A stretch of 64,000 nt of DNA from Sphaerosporella brunnea (Eukaryota; Ascomycota; Pezizomycetes; Pezizales; Pyronemataceae). Below are positions 21,275-31,943 of the stretch, in pieces (the first letter of the stretch is position 1; each line of letters opens with the position of its first letter). The notes below the pieces were generated by a model that had not been told where the DNA came from, searched no databases, and saw only the letters and a program-made list of their open reading frames with translations. Location: assembly GCA_008704415.1 (NCBI GenBank), contig VXIS01000026.1:124001-188000 (forward strand), read 5' to 3'. Both the position numbers and the translations under genes were made by a program.

Positions 21275-23557
21275 ACGCGCCGCTTCTTTTTCGTCGTTTC
21301 CTGTTTGTTGCCTGGCTCGCAGGCCAGATTGTCTTTCTTTATCTTCGGTAGCTCTTTCGGATCAGGGTGTAGGAGAGGAATCAATGGATGGGAACCATCT
21401 TGTAGTTACTGTTCCCTCTCCGATAGTAATAACAAGAGTCGAACCCACGCACTGATTGATTGTGAAGTTACTGGTTTTGCTTTCATCGACGAAGAATTTG
21501 ACCGCTAACCTTGTTTTCCCCAGTATGCACTATGCGTTCCTCGTGCCCTCGAGGTCAAAGACGGAAGACCTATCTCGTTTGGAGACATCACCCACATTGT
21601 CACAGTGGGGATGTCGATTGGCGGCCACCATGAAACGTTGCCCGCCTTCATGACAAAACTCAGCCACTACCCTCTTGTCCTTGGCATTCCCTTGTTGAGA
21701 CACCATGGAGTATCTGTCCGCTTTGCCTCAAATGACTGCTTCTTTGACTCCCCTCGGTGTGTACTTACATCAGTCTCAACGCCCTCGCATTGGAGTTCGG
21801 ATGGTTGGTTGGATCCAGATAGAGTCGAAGCAGTAAATGCTTGGCCAACCCCGGAGAAGCTGAAGAATGTCAGAGCCTTCCTGGGATTTGCCAACTTCAC
21901 CCGTCGATTCATACGCTCCTACTCGCAGGTGGTGCGACCACTCACCCGTCTGACTCGGAAGGATGTGCCATTGCAATGGACCAATACCGAACAGGAAGCC
22001 TTTGACAACCTCAAGACATGCTTCCCCACGGCCTAGTCCTCCGCCACTTTGACCATGACAGGGACGTCATCGTGGAAACAGACGCCTTTGACTACGTCTC
22101 CGCTGGCATCCTATCACAGTACGACGACGATGGCATCCTCCACCCTGTTGCGTAATTCTCCAAAAAGCATTCACCTGCAGAATGCAACTACGGGATTTAT
22201 GATAAGGAGTTGATGGCTATCGTCAGTGCCTTTGAGGAGTGGCGGCCAGAACTTGAATCCGTGGAAAACCCAATCCAGGTGCTGACCAACTACAAGAACT
22301 TGGAATATTTTACTATGACCAAGCTCCTGAATCGACGTCAAGCCCGATGGTCCCAGTTTCTGTCGCAGTTTAACTTCAAGATTGTTTCCTGTCCTGGAAA
22401 GTCTGGAGGAAAGCCGGACGCGCTAACTCGCAGATCAGGAGATCTGGCTAAGGAGGGGGATGAGCGCACGACTGAAAATTTTTCCGTCATCAAAAAGCCC
22501 CGCAAGATCGTCCACCTCCTAGCCAATGGCCCTCCTGCAGGGCCTCCTCCGCCACCAGACCCTGCTCCTGATGCCAACCTCTCACCCGACCCCGTCCCCG
22601 ATGCTGCCCCACTACTCCCAGAAAATGAAGCAGTAACGCTTGTCCGCCTGTTCGAAGAAGCCTACGAGGTGGACTTATTCCCTTCCGAGGTCCTTCGAAT
22701 GATGCGCAATGGAGTTCCCCACAGCCGATGTATCACATTGGCAGAATGCGCTCAGGAAGATAACCGACTCACCTACAGAGGTAAGCTTCGCGTGCCCGAA
22801 TACGAACCCCTCCGGCTGCACTTAATGCAACAACACCACGATGCCCCCGTTGCTGGTCACCCAGGAAGATTCAAGACTCTGGAATTGCTTTGCCGTACCT
22901 ACCACTAGCCAAAGATGCGACAGTACGTGGAACGGTATGTCCGCAACTGCCACGTCTGCCAACGCTCCCGGACCGGCCACCATTCCCCCTACGGCTTTCT
23001 ACGACCTCTTCCTATCCCGGAACGTCCCTGGAAGGACATCTGAATGGGCTTTGTCACCGGACTCCCATAGTCGCAAGGCTGCGATGCTATTTGGGTTGTG
23101 GTTGACCGCCTTACCAAGGAGCGCTACCTGACTCGTTGTTGAACCAATATTGACGCTGACGGGCTGGCTGACCTCTTCATTCAGCACATATTTGGTCTCC
23201 ATGTCCTGCCACGCACCATAGTCTTGGACTGTGGCCCGCAGTTTACATCAGATTTCTGGGAGCGTATCTCTGCGAGGCTTGGTATAGAACGCTGCCTTTC
23301 GACAGCCTTTCACCCGCAGACTGATGGACAAACTGAAGGAATCAATGCAGTCATGGAGCAGTACCTCCGGACATATGTCAACTATCTACAAGATGACTGG
23401 ACCGACTGGCTGCTGCTAGCCGAGTTTGCAAGCAACAAACAGGCATCGGAAGCTCATGGTTCATTACCAGTCTTTGCCAACAAGGGCTTCAATCCTCGTT
23501 ACCAGTTTGATCTGTCCCCTGCAGCCCTCAACAACGTTGATGACCGCAGAACCTTGA
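21275..23557 (+). pseudogene. pol of gypsy B, first part, with RT core deleted
   Basis: Protease remnant ALIDCEVTGFAFIDEEF (the Gly-Ala of the active site is lost) runs to about 21770. It passes straight into the RT thumb (DPDRVEAVNAWPTPEKLKNV), so the fingers, palm and YLDD are missing. RNase H ([20 protein letters not shown] region, later ALTRRSGDLAKEGDER) and the integrase zinc domain (NCHVCQRS) and core (IVLDCGPQFTSDFW, QTEGINAVMEQY) follow. Stops include TAG in TYH*PKM near 22906 and TGA near 23140. The frame is interrupted at 23557 by insertion C. Confidence 0.9.
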
Positions 23558-25060
23558 TGTGAGCCTTTTTCTTATATCTTGAGGTAAGGCTGTGAGTGGG
23601 TTATTCTTTAGCTAATAGAAGAGCCAGGAAGTCTCGATTATCACAATGTAATAATCTTAAGGGGTTCTCTTTCATTTCTGGAAAGACCACAAAGAAGAGA
23701 ATCTGTGTCTTTGAGGAGGTTGGTTGCTTTTGTGTTGGTCTTGGTTTTGAAGCTGATGATTCTGAAGATCTCGAGGAGTTGTGTGAGCAGGAACGGCTCT
23801 CTTTATAGTAGAACCCGCTCTTCTTCAACCGTTGAGCAGAGTGTCAGTGTAAATCCCTTTGACCCAGAATAATAGTGGGGTAAATCCTATCGTTTGAGGG
23901 TGTGCTTTGTACGCGGACAGAGAAATCCTTCATGCATGGAGCACACAATTATTTCCCGCTCGTGAGTCATTTTTCTGCAGTCAATGCGTCGTCATATCTA
24001 TATTGCAGGACGCTGGCATAATCATCAGCATGCACTATGGCTTGTTTTGATTGTGCCCCCTTGCGAGACTAGACTCTTGCACTCTGACGAGCTCAGCTTA
24101 TTGTGCAGGATGCTGACGTAATGACTACGCCCCCTTGCTCAGCTGAACTTGCAGTACCCCATTAGCAGATGAGGTATTATCAGACTCTGCAGCAGATGCG
24201 GGCACCGATGGCTCGTCATATCAATGGTGATGTGGGGGTTCTCCTGTCGTATCATACCGCCGAAGCACGCTATATGAAAACGACACCCACACCGGTGACT
24301 AGACTCTGCATATATGACTCCACCCTTGTCTGCTGGTCTTTCCCCTCATTCTGCCGTCTGATTGACTGCAATACCTTGCAGTTTATCCTTATACCCGGCA
24401 GCTTCGTCGACTCGATGGATGGTGTGGCGGCTTGCTTCATAAACAGGGCGGTCGCTACCCTCACTCTTACTCCTCCATGCTTCCTACAACTTCCACTTCT
24501 CTCGGCTCCTGGGACACCCAACGGATCCTCGTTACCAACGCACCATAGCGACTTGAGCACCTAACTGTAGGCACGCGGCGAGAGGTACCCCCAGCGATGC
24601 CACTCTTGCAACATCCTGACCAGTCGTTTGTCGGTAACGGGACCAAGCTATCTTGCTTGGTACTAACGTTTTATTTAAGTATCTCTTTCCGACGTCTCTT
24701 CGGTTTCCTTTGGCTAACAGTATTTCTAGCTTCTCGGATCGTGGCCCTCGGGAGGTCCTTGGCACTTAACGCGTTTAGTCTTTGGATCCAGTAACCGTCG
24801 ACTCGGTAGTGCCCTTCATTTTAATTGGTTTGGCGTCCCGTGGTACGCGCGGCACTTGAACTGGTCAGCGTCCGGGCACGAAAAGTGGCCGAGCAGTAGA
24901 AGGGCTTGTCCCGACTCCTCAGATGCTGAGGATTCCGGGTGCGGTTTGGGGGGCGGCAACATAGGCCTACTGACTGATTCTTGGATGTGGATACTATTCA
25001 ATGATTATAAATGTTCCATTCTTATTCCAAAATCAAATTGTCCTAGTTTAGGGTGTGACA
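23558..25060 (+). mobile_element. 1.5-kb insertion C, probably a solo LTR
   Basis: 1503 bp beginning TGTGAGCC and ending GGGTGTGACA (TGT...ACA termini), flanked by a perfect 5-bp duplication CTTGA (23553-23557 and 25061-25065). It interrupts the integrase C-terminal region of element B exactly, so the boundaries are certain. The terminal TG/CA and 5-bp duplication indicate an LTR left alone by recombination. No long open frame is present. Its segment 24433-24825 is closely related to 30147-30543. In that segment an intron-like string (TAAGTATCTC...GGCTAACAG...TTCTAG) is conserved, with the donor GT mutated here. The orientation is a guess from these signals. Confidence 0.8.
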
Positions 25061-25065
25061 CTTGA

Positions 25066-25659
25066 CCACCGCCAGGACGTTGTCGGAAATCCATTTGCAT
25101 CTCCGTACGGAACTGCTTCGGGCATAGATTTGGTATCAAGACAAAGCAGACGAGCATCGCATACCGGCTCCCGCCTACCAGGTTGGGGACAAGGTTTGGC
25201 TCAATGGCCGGAATTGCAAGACCCGACGCCTTGCCAGTAAACTGGATAACAAGCGTCACGGCCCGTTTGTAGTTACTGAGAAGGTTTCGCCATATGCCGA
25301 CCGACCTCGGCTTCACAAAGGCATGCATGTCCACCCAGTCTTCCATGTCTCCCTGCTGAAACCGGCACCCGATGATCCCTATCCAGGACAACGCCAGAAC
25401 CCACCACTGCAGGTGGAGATTGAAGACGAGCAGGAGTTGATTTTTGATCAGATACTGGATTTGAGGCTTCATGGACGCTGGCGTAAACTCCAGTATTTGG
25501 TCAAGTGGACTGGCTACGATCAGCCGAAGTGGGAACCAGCCAAGCTGGTCAATGGCCTAGAAGCTATCAATCGCTTCCATGAGGCCTATACGGACAAGCC
25601 TGGGCCTCTTCCCGAGGAAGCCTGTGCTTTGCCGGAGCTCAGCCATAGGAGGGGGATAC
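25066..25659 (+). pseudogene. pol of gypsy B, last part: integrase tail and chromodomain
   Basis: Continues the frame broken by insertion C. ARTLSEIHLHLRTELLRA then TAG (Gln expected), YQVGDKVWLNGR (the integrase GPF/Y-type region, with KRHGPFVVTEKV), HPVFHVSLLKPAPDDPYPGQ, and a chromodomain with KLQYLVKWTGYDQPKWEPA. Ends just before the purine-rich GGAGGGGGATAC and the 3' LTR. Confidence 0.9.
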
Positions 25660-26171
25660 TGCCACGGCGCGAGTTTGGATGGAGTTTTCCGCCTAAGCTA
25701 CCGGCTTTTACTGTGAATAAAATCGGCTGGAACACTCAGATCTCGGACTTCAAAGGATGCTGATTCATTTGCTGTTCTCAAATTTATCCCCCCGTGCATG
25801 GTTGTCACGTGGTGAGGTTCGGAAGTGGGGGTTGTTTGTGGTGTTGTGATGAGGCTCTGTAGGGAGGCTCGGTGGGGTGGCTGCGAGTCGAGGTTATGTT
25901 TGGCTACCACGTGGCGCGGCGCACCACAGTCACGAGATTCCTATAAGGGGCCTTCGCTTCCGCTTTGTTGTTTGTTTTCCTTTCCTCTTTACTAAACTTT
26001 CGTATGTCAATCTGAGTACCTTCGTTCCAATCTGAATCCTGACCGTGCGCGTCGCGCCGCTTGTCCTGCCTTCGGATCTTGTCCCTGCTCCCGTTCTTGT
26101 CCCCTTCCATCGCTCCTCTGTACGCGAGTACCTAAGGCGCCTCCAGTCTGTTTCCGCCCAGACCTGTTACA
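25660..26171 (+). repeat. 3' LTR of gypsy B
   Basis: Aligns with the 5' LTR over its whole length with many substitutions and small gaps. The putative start site is mutated (ACTAAACTT instead of ACTGAACCT), so its pairing with the primer-binding site is lost here. The CACGTG box is retained. Confidence 0.9.
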
Positions 26172-26175
26172 TCGG

Positions 26176-27192
26176 TAATACCGTTCCACCGCTCACGGTA
26201 TGGATTACCAGGTCGCCGTGCGAAGATCTCATATGCCAGCCATCAGTTGAAACAAGCGTATCACTTCCGGAGGATGCCAGTGTGTAATGATGCTGTGGCG
26301 AGGTGTCCTTCCATTCAGCGTTCTATGCCGCGTCGAAGAGTTCGGCATGGTCGTCAGGGTCAAAACTGACATGGAAAGTGTCCACCGGCAAGTTTGAGAT
26401 ATACCCGATACGAGCATCGTTCGATATCACCACCAACTCGGCAGTGCAGTTATGGAAAACGACCGCGGCCGTATTATTGTCCTGCAGCGAGGGTGCACGT
26501 TGCCACAGTTCCGGATCCATTTTGTACTATACGAACCGTAGGGTCTGGTTGTCCGGATCAAAACGGACATCCGCCATCAAGAATACAATGTCCGTAAACC
26601 AGTTGACCAACGAATCGCCACGCTTTAGCATCGCCATCGTGTAACGTGTAAACTCGAGAGAGATCAGATCCATTGCCTGACTACTGAGTCAAAAGGCTTC
26701 GATAAGTAGGTCGATCCAGTCCTTGCACTCTGGGCTTGGATTAGTGCGTAAAGCTTTCTTGGATAGCTCAGGTATGATGTCTGAGTACCAAGTGAAGGCT
26801 TGGCCTTTAAAAAAGTTCTATATATTTTTATTGCGGACCACTTCGGGGCCATGATAAGGTATCCAGTTCCGAATCTGCGACATGAAAGCGTCAATATTGC
26901 TGAAGTAATGACTTCCATCGTAATCCACGACTCGCCCATGACCATCCATACGTGGAAGGCATGTCCGGCCAAACAAATCCTACGTCTAAGGTCTTTCAAT
27001 AGCGCTTAATGTCGGAGTCCGTAGTAGGTTGGATCAGATGGCCGGGTCCACCGATACCCTTGATAGCCTCCTTCAACTTGGCATCACATAGAAGATCCAG
27101 GAGTTCCTTGATTTGGCCGACGTAAGACCTTCAAGACCAGAGTTGGGGTCGGTGGTGGCGGTGGGAGTTCTACCGGAACCTTCACCAGGCAT
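26176..27192 (-). pseudogene. gag-like retroelement protein, reverse strand
   Basis: Starting near 27192 (MPGEGSGRTPTATTDPNSG), after one or two frame changes, a long minus-strand frame contains IKELLDLLCDAKLKEAI, then FSNIDAFMSQIRNWIPYHG, FLKGQAFTWYSDIIPELSKK and CKDWIDLLIEAF. These have the spacing of a retroelement capsid (hydrophobic core, then a WY pair, then a W...F helix). The frame carries TGA 26689-26691, TAG 26527-26529 and TAG 26323-26325, with normal-looking protein between them. It runs up to the 3' LTR of B, so B or a deletion truncates it. The capsid assignment is by pattern only. Confidence 0.5.
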
Positions 27193-27757
27193 TGCTGCTT
27201 CCTCCAAATCCCTCCGTCAGACAGCGTCTAGCACCGCATTTTGACGTGCCTTACACCTCATGACTAACCCCTTACGTAATCACTATCCTCCATAGCTAGC
27301 GACCGCTACGTGATACCAGCCTCTTCAACCTAAGTACCTTAAGGACCACTAATATGGTTCCCCGAGCTTGAGCCTGAGTCATCCTTCCCATTACGAGTAA
27401 ATTACATAATCCGTCCCTAACGTGCTTGCTTATCCATATTACATGCGGTTATCATGTGTATCCCTGCCTCCGTCACGTGCCTCATACACTATGTCACCTC
27501 TCCTTCCCTTGCATGCATGAATATATATTGTATATATATATTTACATCACCCCTCCTTCCCTTGCATGTATATCGTGACGTCCCGCAACCTCAGTGGCGT
27601 GGGTTGGCCTGTCACGTGCCTTGCGCATGAGGCTCTGCGGGATGGCTTAACTTTGATCAGCGCGTTTGTCAGTTCCACCACAAACACATCCCACCATAAA
27701 CGCGCCCACCTATCTCTCCAACTCTCCACATCTGTTTGCATTCGACGCGCGCTCATC
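27193..27757. other. Upstream region of the kinase relic
   Basis: A TATATA-rich tract lies at about 27520-27545 between two copies of CTCCTTCCCTTGCATG (near 27500 and 27554). AT-rich DNA 200 bp ahead of the kinase start could be its old promoter. No open frame of note. Confidence 0.4.
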
Positions 27758-28985
27758 ATGTCCGTGCCCGACTCCTCAGACACTCCCGCCGATGACGTGT
27801 TCGCGTCACTCGAGGTTAATCACAGTCTCGAAGACCCCGTACGATACCAACCCGAGGGATACCACCCGATCGCACCCCCAAGTCCCACCCGCGAGACTGG
27901 TCGTCACAGCTTTGCGCTCGGGACCTCGCGACGGCCGACACGGCCCAAGACGTGACCCGTTTTGTGGTGGCTATATTCGACGCGTTCGATATCCACGGAC
28001 CCAATGGCACGCATCACTGCGTGGTTATGGAGCTTCTTGGACCGACCATCACCGCAGTCATGGACTGTGCGGCAATTTCGGGCTGGGGTCGGCTGCCGAG
28101 GAATATCGTTCGGAGGACCGCGGTGCGGAGGCACTGGTTTCGCTGCACTCTCAGGGCATCGTGCACGCTGGTACGCTCCACCGTAGACATTGCTACCCGT
28201 CATAACTGATGAATGACAATAGCGACATAGATTTCCACACCCGCAATATTTCGTTCGCGTTGACAGTGGACATTCACGGGTGGTCCGTCGAAGAGGTATA
28301 TGAGGCCCTCGGACACCCTATCACAGTGTCAATGCACGAAGCTCTCGAGTGCGCATCTGATCCTGCGCCCCAATCAAGTCAGATATCCGCCCATCAGCCC
28401 CAGTATCTCGTCTATCCGCCTTCGGTTTTGCGTTTCTGAGCCATGTGTAGTTCCTCTCCATCTAACATTCGCCTTATCGATTTTACTGAATCTTTCGCGA
28501 TGCCGTTCAGTTTCTCTGAGGAGATGGGGCAACTGCCCGGCACGCCGTGCAGTGTGGCTGCCCCGGAACTCCTGCTGAGGCTGTCATCCGAGGTCACACC
28601 GGCGATCGACGTGTGGGCGCTGGGGTGCGTCATCTACCGGGTGGTCAGTGATGATTCGCCCTTCGGCGGGCTCAACGGACCGCTTGGTGACTACCTGGCA
28701 AGGATCATGCTGTCGCTCGGAGGTGAGACAAGTATTCCGGGCAGGTTCATGGATGCCTTCCGTGAATGCGGGACAATGACATGGGCCCAATGGCCCGGTC
28801 GCGACGAAAGCAACTGGGACGAGAAGTTCACTAGGAGCCGGGAAGATCCCGTGGAAGCGTTGGGGCAGGAGGATGAAACCGTTTTGCGCAAGGTCGTTGG
28901 CACATCATTGCTTATCGATGCCCGTGAGCGGGCTTCCGCGGCTGAAATCCTCGCGTTGTTGCTTCAGGGTTGGCCAAACATCTGA
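27758..28985 (+). pseudogene. SRPK-like protein kinase, N-lobe deleted
   Basis: Starts MSVPDSSDTPADDVF at 27758. RYQPEGYHPIAPPSP resembles the GGYHP segment ahead of the kinase domain in SR-protein kinases. ARDLAT then joins directly to VVAIFDAFDIHGPNGTHHCV, so the strands carrying the ATP lysine and the helix-C glutamate are absent. Hinge-like VVMELLGP follows. An intron, 28171-28230 (GTACGC...CATAG), restores the catalytic loop IVHADFHTRNISF. Then come IRLIDFTES (in place of DFG), CSVAAPELLL (APE) and DVWALGCVIY. The stop at 28983-28985 is in place. Damage: the deletion, a 2-base shift near 28124 and TGA at 28437-28439 (where CGA would fit). The C-lobe from 28443 is open for 180 codons. Confidence 0.8.
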
Positions 28986-29437
28986 CAAACTAGGGCTGCA
29001 TGTTCATAGCCGGGGAAGTAGGATGAAACGTCTGATTACTCTGCTTGCATTAACGGAGCCTGGCGAAGAGAGCTTGACGTGGATCGAGGCCTTGTCGTTC
29101 CCAAGTTTTCTACTCTCGCCCAGCATTTCCGTGTCAATAGTGATTGGGACAAGCTGATCCGCCTCAACTCTCCAGTCTGAATGCGAACTCCTGGCTGGCA
29201 AAGTGACTGTGAGGCTAGGGACAAAGGTTGTGTGACCCCTTTGACCCAGCAACCACCACGACACATTAACACATCTTCGTGCCATTACGATAGCAACAAG
29301 GAGTGACATTACAGCAAACTGTTACATATTGAAGTAGAGAACAAAGAGATTATAGACAGCGAATTATTATGCCGTTTGCATGGCTTTCTGTTGAAAGTGG
29401 TCAACATGTGGAGGTCAAGCGTAGGTGAGACTCCACT
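28986..29437. other. No gene recognised
   Basis: Spacer between the kinase relic and the next open frame. Nothing recognised. Confidence 0.4.
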
Positions 29438-30146
29438 ATGGACTTGAACGCCGCGACTCCCCTAGAGGACCCCTCCGATCCAATCGGGTCGTCCCAAATG
29501 GATGGCATTAAGAAAACGGACAACATGGAAGTCGACCTTTGGGATGTCTCTCAGTGGTCCGTTCCTGTCCTGGCCCCGACGCCGTCGTCGAAAGGGCAAC
29601 AGCAGAGCCCGCCCACCGCCACGCCCGCGCTCCAGAATGAGCCCCCGCCGCAACCAGACCACCTTAGGGTACCAACGCCAACCCAGAAAGCGCCAGGGGA
29701 TTTACTCAAGCCCCGCTTTGTTTTCGCATCCGACGCACCCCCCCGCTTCGCCACGGGTGGTGGATTAAGTCAGACCGCACGCCGACCCCGTCGCAGGTGC
29801 CGGCCCAGCAAACTCCAACGATGCCCCCCGCCACCCCAATGGACCTTAATAAATTTGGCTCACCCTTGGCCTTTCACGGACCGTCCGCCCAACACCTGTC
29901 AGACTCGCGTAAGAAACGCCGCCATGAGGCCCCTATCTCGCCACGATGTAACAAAGGACCAGACCCACGCCTGCTAGAGACCATCAACGAAGTTATCAAA
30001 CGCGCCGCCTCAAACAACAGCCAGACAATCCAATCCGCTATGCAGGATCCAGCGCTGCGGATTCACTGGCAGATGGCGGACATTGCGTCTGCCCTTACGC
30101 AGAAAATCAAAACTTTGAAAACAGCCCTGGAGGTCGCCACCACAGC
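29438..30146 (+). pseudogene. Unrecognised Pro/Gln-rich protein fragment, possibly a retroelement ORF1/gag
   Basis: MDLNAATPLEDPSDPIGSSQ at 29438 opens a low-complexity acidic then proline-rich frame. After a shift near 29770 it continues as PMDLNKFGSPLAFHGPSAQH, a basic KKRRHEAPIS stretch and a helical end (LLETINEVIKRAASNNSQTI, SALTQKIKTLKTALEVATT). The order low-complexity, basic, helix suits ORF1 of a LINE or a gag, but no zinc knuckle or RT follows. The frame stops where the C-related repeat begins at 30147. Could equally be a host gene. Confidence 0.35.
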
Positions 30147-30543
30147 TTGCTTCATAGACAGGCTCGTCGCTCCCCTCCCTCTTACTCCTCCATCCTTCTA
30201 CAACCTATACTACTCTCTGCTCCTGGCACGCCCAACGGATCCTCATTACCAATGCACCATACCAACTTGAGGACCTAAAGGTTAGGCATGGGGTGGCAGG
30301 CACCCCCAGCAATGCTACTCTTGCAACATCCTGACCAGTCGTTTGCTGTTGACAGCACCAAGCTATCTTGCTTGGTACTAACGTCTTATGTAAGTATCTC
30401 TTTCGCACGTCCCTTTGATTTCCTTTGGCTAACAGTATTTCTAGCTTCTCGGATCAATGGCCCTCATGAGGTCCTTGGCGCTGAGCGCGCTCAGTCTTTG
30501 GGCCCAGCAACTGTCGACTCGGCGTGCTGTTCATTATAATTAA
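30147..30543 (+). repeat. Fragment related to insertion C
   Basis: From CTTGCTTCATA to TTCATTATAATTA this follows 24433-24825 closely, with point changes and small gaps. Here the intron-like string has a full donor (GTAAGTATCTC) and branch/acceptor (GGCTAACAG, TTTCTAG), spanning about 56 bases near 30390. The fragment is sandwiched between the ORF1-like sequence and the inverted gypsy piece. Confidence 0.75.
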
Positions 30544-30547
30544 TGAT

Positions 30548-31943
30548 GAAAGCTGGTCCTTCTGAGCGATTTCATCCCAGTTAAGATCCCCCATCAGTCC
30601 ACGGAAGTCAGCAAGGTAGGTGGAGAAGGGTAGGTTTTTCTGCCGAAGACGACGAATTTCATGGCCGGCGGTGCGGGAACGGTCGGGGTCATCTTAGGCT
30701 TGATGAAGAACAGTTAACAGGTCGTTGAGGGAGTCCAAGGCAATATCTCCAGTATCTTCATCGGCGTAGGAGCGAAGCTGGTTAAGAGCGGCTCCAGTCA
30801 AGCGATTGGAGGCGTAGCGGAGGCGAGATTGTTCGGATGGGTAACGGGTCGGTTGAGCAGCAAGCTTGTTGTGGAGCTGGAGGATCCAGGTCCTCAACTC
30901 CTCTGGCTTGCTGCCGTCGAAGGTGGGTGCATCAGGGAACCCTCCTGACTGACTACCACCTTCTGGGTTCTCACGAACCTGAGCGGCGGCAATTGTCAAG
31001 ACCTGGTTTAGCTGGGCGGTCAGGTCCAGCGCCTGCTGCTGGGCAGCAGCAAGGGCGGTGCGAGCCGCATCGCGTTCGATCTTGGTGGTTTGGAGCTCAG
31101 CACGAGTTTCATCCAGCTTCCCTTCCATGTCTGGAGGTGCTTCGCAGACGAGGAGCTGTCAAGGCATATGGACGAAGTCGGTCAAGCGTTGATCACGCTC
31201 TTCTTGAGGCAAACAACAAAGCGGACATGCCTCTATATAGTCCACGTGATCGCGGTGCTCCGCGCCACGTGGTACCCGAACGTAACCTCGGCAGAGCCGC
31301 AACACAGAACCGCAACATCCTGAGCCATCTTCGCGCCGTGACAGCGACAGAAACTGGGACCATCGGGCTTGGCAACAATTCTGCACTTTAGTGGTTGTGA
31401 AATACTACACGTTCTTGTGGTCGGTAAGCACCTGGATCGAATTTTCCACGAAATGAAGTTTGAGTCGCCATTCCTCAAATGCACGAACGATAGCCATCAA
31501 CTCCTTGTCGTCACTCTCGTAGTTGCATTCTGCAGGGGAGTGCTTCTTGAAGAAGTACGCAACGGGGTGGAGGACTAACCCCCGTCGTCATCGTATTGTG
31601 ATAGGATGCCGGAAAGGACGTAGTCGGAGGCATCTGTTTCAACGATGACGTCGCGGTCATGGTCGAAGCGGCGGAGAATTGGAGCAGTGTTGAAACACGT
31701 CTTTAGCCTGTCGAAAGCGTCTTGTTCGGTCTTGGTCCATTCGAAGGGTACATCCTGTTGGGTCATACAGGTGAGTGGTCGCACCACCTGCGAGTAGGAA
31801 CGTATGAATCGACGGTAGAAGTTGGCAAATCTAAGGAAGTCTCTGACATCTTTTAGCTTCTCCGGTGTCGGCCAAGCATTTACTGCTTCGACACTATCCG
31901 GGTCCAACCAACCATCCGAACTCCAATGCGAGGGCGTTGAGAG
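30548..31943 (-). mobile_element. Rearranged gypsy B relative (pol-LTR-gag order)
   Basis: On the minus strand, reading from 31943 down: RT thumb and RNase H ([40 protein letters not shown]), broken at SRRQARWSQFLS-equivalent sequence; then at 31343 the first ~128 bp of a B-type LTR (TGTCACGGCGCGA, with CACGTG); then, joined within the LTR near 31215, gag (LDETRAELQTTKIERDAART, EELRTWILQLHNKLAAQPTR, LRSYADEDTGDIALDSLNDL) to 30548. gag keeps CAA at the two codons that are TAA in element B. Two deletions plus the order pol-LTR-gag indicate a tandem or recombined ancestor. The RT-core deletion junction is the same as in B. Confidence 0.85.

Larger units (their letters stand above)
13873..26171 (+). 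mobile_element. Ty3/gypsy chromodomain retrotransposon B, nested and decayed
   Basis: LTRs at 13873-14392 and 25660-26171 (520 and 512 bp, clearly diverged) enclose gag, protease, RNase H, integrase and a chromodomain, all on the plus strand. The body is split by element A (15738-21269) and by insertion C (23558-25060). Removing these leaves roughly 5.3 kb, which is slightly short because the RT fingers and palm are deleted near 21790. The flanks do not match as a 5-bp duplication (TTTTG versus TCGGT), so one flank may have been rearranged. Several stops mark it as long dead. A rearranged inverted relative lies at 30548-31943 and an LTR piece at 41106-41366. Confidence 0.85.

Noticed and set aside
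13873..26176. Matching 5-bp target duplication around element B
   Set aside because: Flanks read TTTTG and TCGGT, which do not match even allowing one change.
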